A stretch of DNA of 33,371 bases from Candidatus Acidiferrales bacterium (lineage in GTDB: Bacteria > Acidobacteriota > Terriglobia > Acidiferrales > UBA7541), in the NCBI GenBank assembly GCA_030038535.1, contig JASHSV010000110.1, positions 1 through 33,371 on the forward strand, written 5' to 3'. Positions 30,395 through 33,371 of the stretch are shown here, one piece after another. The number at the start of each line of letters is the position of its first letter. Within the stretch, counting starts at the first letter, position 1. The position numbers and the translations under genes were made by a program. Below the pieces are notes generated by a model. It saw only the letters and a list, made by a program, of their open reading frames with translations. It had not been told where the DNA came from and ran no database searches.

Positions 30395-32578
30395 ATGAAG
30401 CCGATCCACCTCGTCATCCTCTGGCACATGCACCAGCCGGAATACCGCGACCCTGCCTCCGGCCGCTATCTGCTCCCCTGGACGCGCCTCCACGCCCTCA
30501 AGGACTACTTCGGGATGGTCAAACTCCTCGAGGAATTTCCCGGTGTCCACGCCACTTTCAACCTCGTCCCCGCGCTCGGCCAGCAGCTCGATGAGTACGC
30601 AACCGGCCAGTTCCACGAGGTTTGGCTCGACGCCGCCCTGGCCCCCGCCGACGCCCTCACCGACGAGGAAAAAAACGAAATCCTCGTCCGCGCCTTTCAG
30701 CTCAACCACGAACGCATGACCTCCCGCTGGCCGCGTTTCGTCGAGCTCCACCAGCACGTTGTCGCCGCCGGCCGCGAAGCCGCTCAGGGCATGAGCATCC
30801 GCGATTGGCGCGATCTCCAGCTCCTTTCCCAGCTCGCCTGGATGGACGAGGAATATCTCGCTCACGACCCCGTCGTGCACGAGCTCTCCCTGCAGGGCGC
30901 CAATTTCACCGAAGCCGACAAGGTGTCTCTCCGCGACAAGCAACTCGAGCTTCTCCGCCGCGTCCTTCCCGAATACGCCATCGCCGCACAGCGCGGCCAG
31001 ATCGAAATCTCCACCACGCCCTTCTACCACCCTATTCTTCCCCTCCTGTGTGACACCCGTGCCGCCCAAGAATCCAATCCCCGCTCTCCGCAAATTTCGC
31101 CCCCCTTCGTCCATCCCGAGGACGCCCGCGAACAGCTCGTCCGCGCGCGCCGCTTCCATATCGCCCATTTCGGCAAGACCCCGGCAGGCCTCTGGCCCTC
31201 GGAAGGTTCCGTCTCCGATTCCGCTCTCGGCATCGCCGCCGAGCTCGGCTTCCGTTGGTTCGCCAGCGACGAAGGTGTCCTCGGCCGCACGCTCCAGATT
31301 GGTTTCGGCCGCGACGCCGCCGGAGTTCCCGATAATCCCGAGCGCCTCTACTCCCCCTGGCGCCTCCGCCTTCCCACCGGCGATATCGTCGGCCTCTTCC
31401 GCGACCACTATCTCTCCGACCTCGTCGGCTTCGTTTACAGCCGCATGTCCGCCGACTCTGCCGCAGAGGACCTTCATCGCCGCATCCGTTCCATCGGCGA
31501 AGGCGTTTCGTCCGCTCAGCCCCTCACCGTTCCTCTCATCCTCGATGGCGAAAACGCCTGGGAGTATTTCCCGGCCAACGGCCGCGAATTTCTCCGCCGT
31601 TTCTATTCCCGCATCCAGGCCGACCCCGATATCCGCCCGCTCACCGCCTCCGAAGCCATCGCGGCCGCAGGCCAGCTCCCCACCTTCGCCCACATCGCTC
31701 CCGGCTCTTGGATCAACGCCAACTTCGACATCTGGGCCGGCCATGCCGAGGACGTCCGCGCCTGGGATCTCCTCCGCGACACCCACGAGGTTTACGACCG
31801 CGCGCTGCGCATCAATCCCTCCCTCGGCGCCGCCGCCCTTTCGCCCGAGCGCATCGCCCACGCCTACGAATCCCTGCTCACCGCCGAGGGCAGTGACTGG
31901 TGCTGGTGGTATGGTCCCGAACACAGCTCCGCCAACGATGCCGAATTCGATTCCATGTACCGCAACCACCTCACGGAGGTTCATCTCGCCCTCGGCGCCG
32001 AGCCCCCCGAGGCGCTCGCCCAACCCATCAAACGCCCGCCCGAGCGCGCCCTCGTGCTTCCCCCCTCCGATTTCCTCCGCGTCACTGTGGATGGCCGCGA
32101 GACCAGCTATTTCGAATGGCTCGGCGCCGGAATTTACTCCGCCGACCTCCAGGAATCCGCGATGCACGGCCGCACGCATCACCTGCATGAGTTCCGCTAC
32201 GGTTTTAGCCCCGACTCCCTCTTCCTCCGCGTCGACTGGGTCGCTGGCGCCCTCCAGGAACTGCGCGAGTGCGAATTTCATCTCCGCGTCAAATACTCCG
32301 ACGCCGAACTCGTCGTCATCGTCCACGTGGAAGGCGGTCGCATCACCGAGCACTCCATCGAGCAGGCAGGCGTCTGTCTTCTAGTCGGAAAAGAAAAAGC
32401 CCAGGTCGCCCTGGGCAATCTCCTCGAGGTCTCCCTCGCCCGCGATTTAATCCCTCTGGCCGGAATCTCCTCGCTGGAGATGGGCGTGGCCCTCTGGCAT
32501 GGCGGTCTTCCCGTCGACGTGCTTCCGGCTCAGGGCACTCTCACCGCCCCTCTCGGCCCCGACAACTTCTCCTGGTAG
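30395..32578 (+). CDS. Glycoside hydrolase family 57 protein
   Basis: A 727-residue member of GH57, a family of retaining alpha-glucan enzymes (amylases, pullulanases, 4-alpha-glucanotransferases, branching enzymes). Visible motifs are ILWHMHQPEY (9-17) with the HQP signature, FNLVPAL, GQIEISTTPFYHPILPLL (201-218), GLWPSEGSVSD (265-275) with Glu270 as the likely nucleophile, GFRWFASDEGVL, and LILDGENAWEYF (381-392) with Asp384 as the likely acid/base. A beta-rich C-terminal domain follows from about 560. There is no signal peptide, so it should act on cytoplasmic glycogen or maltodextrin. The frame is open to 30326; I choose the ATG at 30395 because MKPIHLVILWHMHQP is the natural GH57 start and a G-rich stretch lies five bases before it. 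The exact activity is unknown. Confidence 0.88.
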   Translation: MKPIHLVILWHMHQPEYRDPASGRYLLPWTRLHALKDYFGMVKLLEEFPGVHATFNLVPALGQQLDEYATGQFHEVWLDAALAPADALTDEEKNEILVRAFQLNHERMTSRWPRFVELHQHVVAAGREAAQGMSIRDWRDLQLLSQLAWMDEEYLAHDPVVHELSLQGANFTEADKVSLRDKQLELLRRVLPEYAIAAQRGQIEISTTPFYHPILPLLCDTRAAQESNPRSPQISPPFVHPEDAREQLVRARRFHIAHFGKTPAGLWPSEGSVSDSALGIAAELGFRWFASDEGVLGRTLQIGFGRDAAGVPDNPERLYSPWRLRLPTGDIVGLFRDHYLSDLVGFVYSRMSADSAAEDLHRRIRSIGEGVSSAQPLTVPLILDGENAWEYFPANGREFLRRFYSRIQADPDIRPLTASEAIAAAGQLPTFAHIAPGSWINANFDIWAGHAEDVRAWDLLRDTHEVYDRALRINPSLGAAALSPERIAHAYESLLTAEGSDWCWWYGPEHSSANDAEFDSMYRNHLTEVHLALGAEPPEALAQPIKRPPERALVLPPSDFLRVTVDGRETSYFEWLGAGIYSADLQESAMHGRTHHLHEFRYGFSPDSLFLRVDWVAGALQELRECEFHLRVKYSDAELVVIVHVEGGRITEHSIEQAGVCLLVGKEKAQVALGNLLEVSLARDLIPLAGISSLEMGVALWHGGLPVDVLPAQGTLTAPLGPDNFSW

Positions 32579-32631
32579 GGACCGCGTCCCGCCGCCGCCG
32601 CTTGGGCGAAGGTGGGCCACTCGCCGCTTGT

Positions 32632-33371
32632 TCAAAACATCTTCACCGCCACATCTCTCGGTCTCAGCCCCACAGGAACCAACGTCACCAGGCTCTTCGT
32701 CCTCGTCCTGATTACCGCCACATCGTTCGACCCTTCGTTCACCACCAGCAACAAATTCCCCTCCGGCGTTATTGCCGCCGCCAGCGGCCGCTGTCCCACC
32801 GAGATCGGACTCAGCACGTGCCTGTAGCCCACTTCCACCGGCGCCACTCTCCCCGACGCCGTATCCGTCACATAGAGCACTGCCCCGTCCCGCGACAGCA
32901 CCCCCAGCGCTGGCGTACTTCCCACCGTTACATGGTCTCCCGTCTCGTTTCTCCACGTGTCGATCACGTCCAGCCCATGCGACTCCATCGACAGCACATA
33001 CAACTCGCCACCGTCCGCCGAAAGCAACAGCGCTCCCGGCCGTCCCCCAACCGCGAGGTTCGCCAGCAGTTTCTTCCGCCTCAAATCCACCACCGACACC
33101 GTATTCCCGCTCCCCGACGCCACAAATGCCTTCGACGCATCGGGTAGCACCGCTATCTGTTCCGGCGCCGATGTCACCCTGATTTTGTCAACCGTCCCCA
33201 GCGTCTCCGCGTCCAATAGCGAAAGCGTGCTCTCCCCTCGGTTCCCCGCCAGCACATATCTCCCGTCCGGCGTAGCTCGCACCAGCCACGGACGGTCTCC
33301 CGCCCTCGCCCGCGCCACCACGCGCCGCGTCGCGCAATCGATCGCAACCACCTCGCCAGTATTCGCCGCCG
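32632..33371 (-). CDS. YVTN-type beta-propeller protein, 5'-partial
   Basis: The last 245 residues of a protein built of YVTN/lactonase-like beta-propeller blades, cut by the right edge. A GTG at 33351 could be a start, but the frame stays open to the edge and its codons read ANTGEVVAID, a natural blade strand, so the gene starts outside. Repeats of about 42 residues are visible: RPWLVRATPDGRYVLAGNRG, APEQIAVLPDASKAFVASG, RPGALLLSADGGELYVLSM, GVLSRDGAVLYVTDT and RPLAAAITPEGNLLLVVNEG. Such proteins are often exported and bind partners or ligands, or act as lactonases; none of this can be told here because the N-terminus is missing. It converges on the GH57 gene with a 53-base gap. Confidence 0.82.
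   Translation of the reverse strand, partial: AANTGEVVAIDCATRRVVARARAGDRPWLVRATPDGRYVLAGNRGESTLSLLDAETLGTVDKIRVTSAPEQIAVLPDASKAFVASGSGNTVSVVDLRRKKLLANLAVGGRPGALLLSADGGELYVLSMESHGLDVIDTWRNETGDHVTVGSTPALGVLSRDGAVLYVTDTASGRVAPVEVGYRHVLSPISVGQRPLAAAITPEGNLLLVVNEGSNDVAVIRTRTKSLVTLVPVGLRPRDVAVKMF

Noticed and set aside
30338-32353. A 671-codon open frame antisense to the GH57 gene, and similar long antisense frames at 1061-2770, 13205-14527 and 25955-27742
   Set aside because: They mirror highly GC-biased, well-identified genes on the other strand; their translations are low in complexity (Gly, Ala, Asp, Glu, Val rich) and match no family I know.

Overview
The window reads as chromosomal, GC-rich bacterial DNA, most likely from an Acidobacteriota genome. 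The strongest hints are a secreted von Willebrand-type protein of the kind named after acidobacteria (15453-17219), a single polypeptide holding both LptF- and LptG-like permeases (27962-30277), a PilZ protein with an SRHG-type motif, and BshC. This assignment is inference from protein families; no rRNA marker is present.

Layout, left to right. Bases 1-429 are the tail of a small cupin-like protein cut by the left edge. A reverse-strand PilZ gene (458-802) diverges from an aldehyde dehydrogenase gene (1265-2779), which is followed by two overlapping PPK2-family genes (2809-4453) that look like a two-domain polyphosphate:AMP phosphotransferase split in two. Next come the heat-shock genes hrcA-grpE-dnaJ (4629-7415), overlapping end to start and without dnaK. 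A reverse-strand exported HEAT-repeat protein (7422-8369) meets dnaJ tail to tail. Then follow rsmE, lepB and the carbamoyl-phosphate synthase genes carA-carB (8530-14470); carA has no ATG, GTG or TTG start and seems to begin at CTG. A lyase resembling human 4-hydroxy-2-oxoglutarate aldolase follows (14515-15426).

The second half holds the reverse-strand VWA-type protein, bshC, a reverse-strand pfkB-rhomboid pair (19129-20833), and a forward recO-glyQ-glyS operon (21092-24953). Pyruvate phosphate dikinase (25163-27856) has a 16-bp perfect palindrome at its predicted transcription start. The LptF-LptG fusion (reverse) and a GH57 glycosidase (forward) diverge from each other, and a reverse-strand beta-propeller protein runs off the right edge.

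Nearly everything is housekeeping: chaperones, protein export, pyrimidine/arginine precursor synthesis, tRNA charging, DNA repair, LPS export and central carbon metabolism. I see no mobile element, CRISPR array, tRNA, rRNA or defence system, and no clearly new multi-gene system. The points most worth checking are the split PPK2 pair, the CTG start of carA, several extended -10 promoters placed so close to start codons that the mRNAs would be leaderless or nearly so, and the palindrome in front of ppdK.
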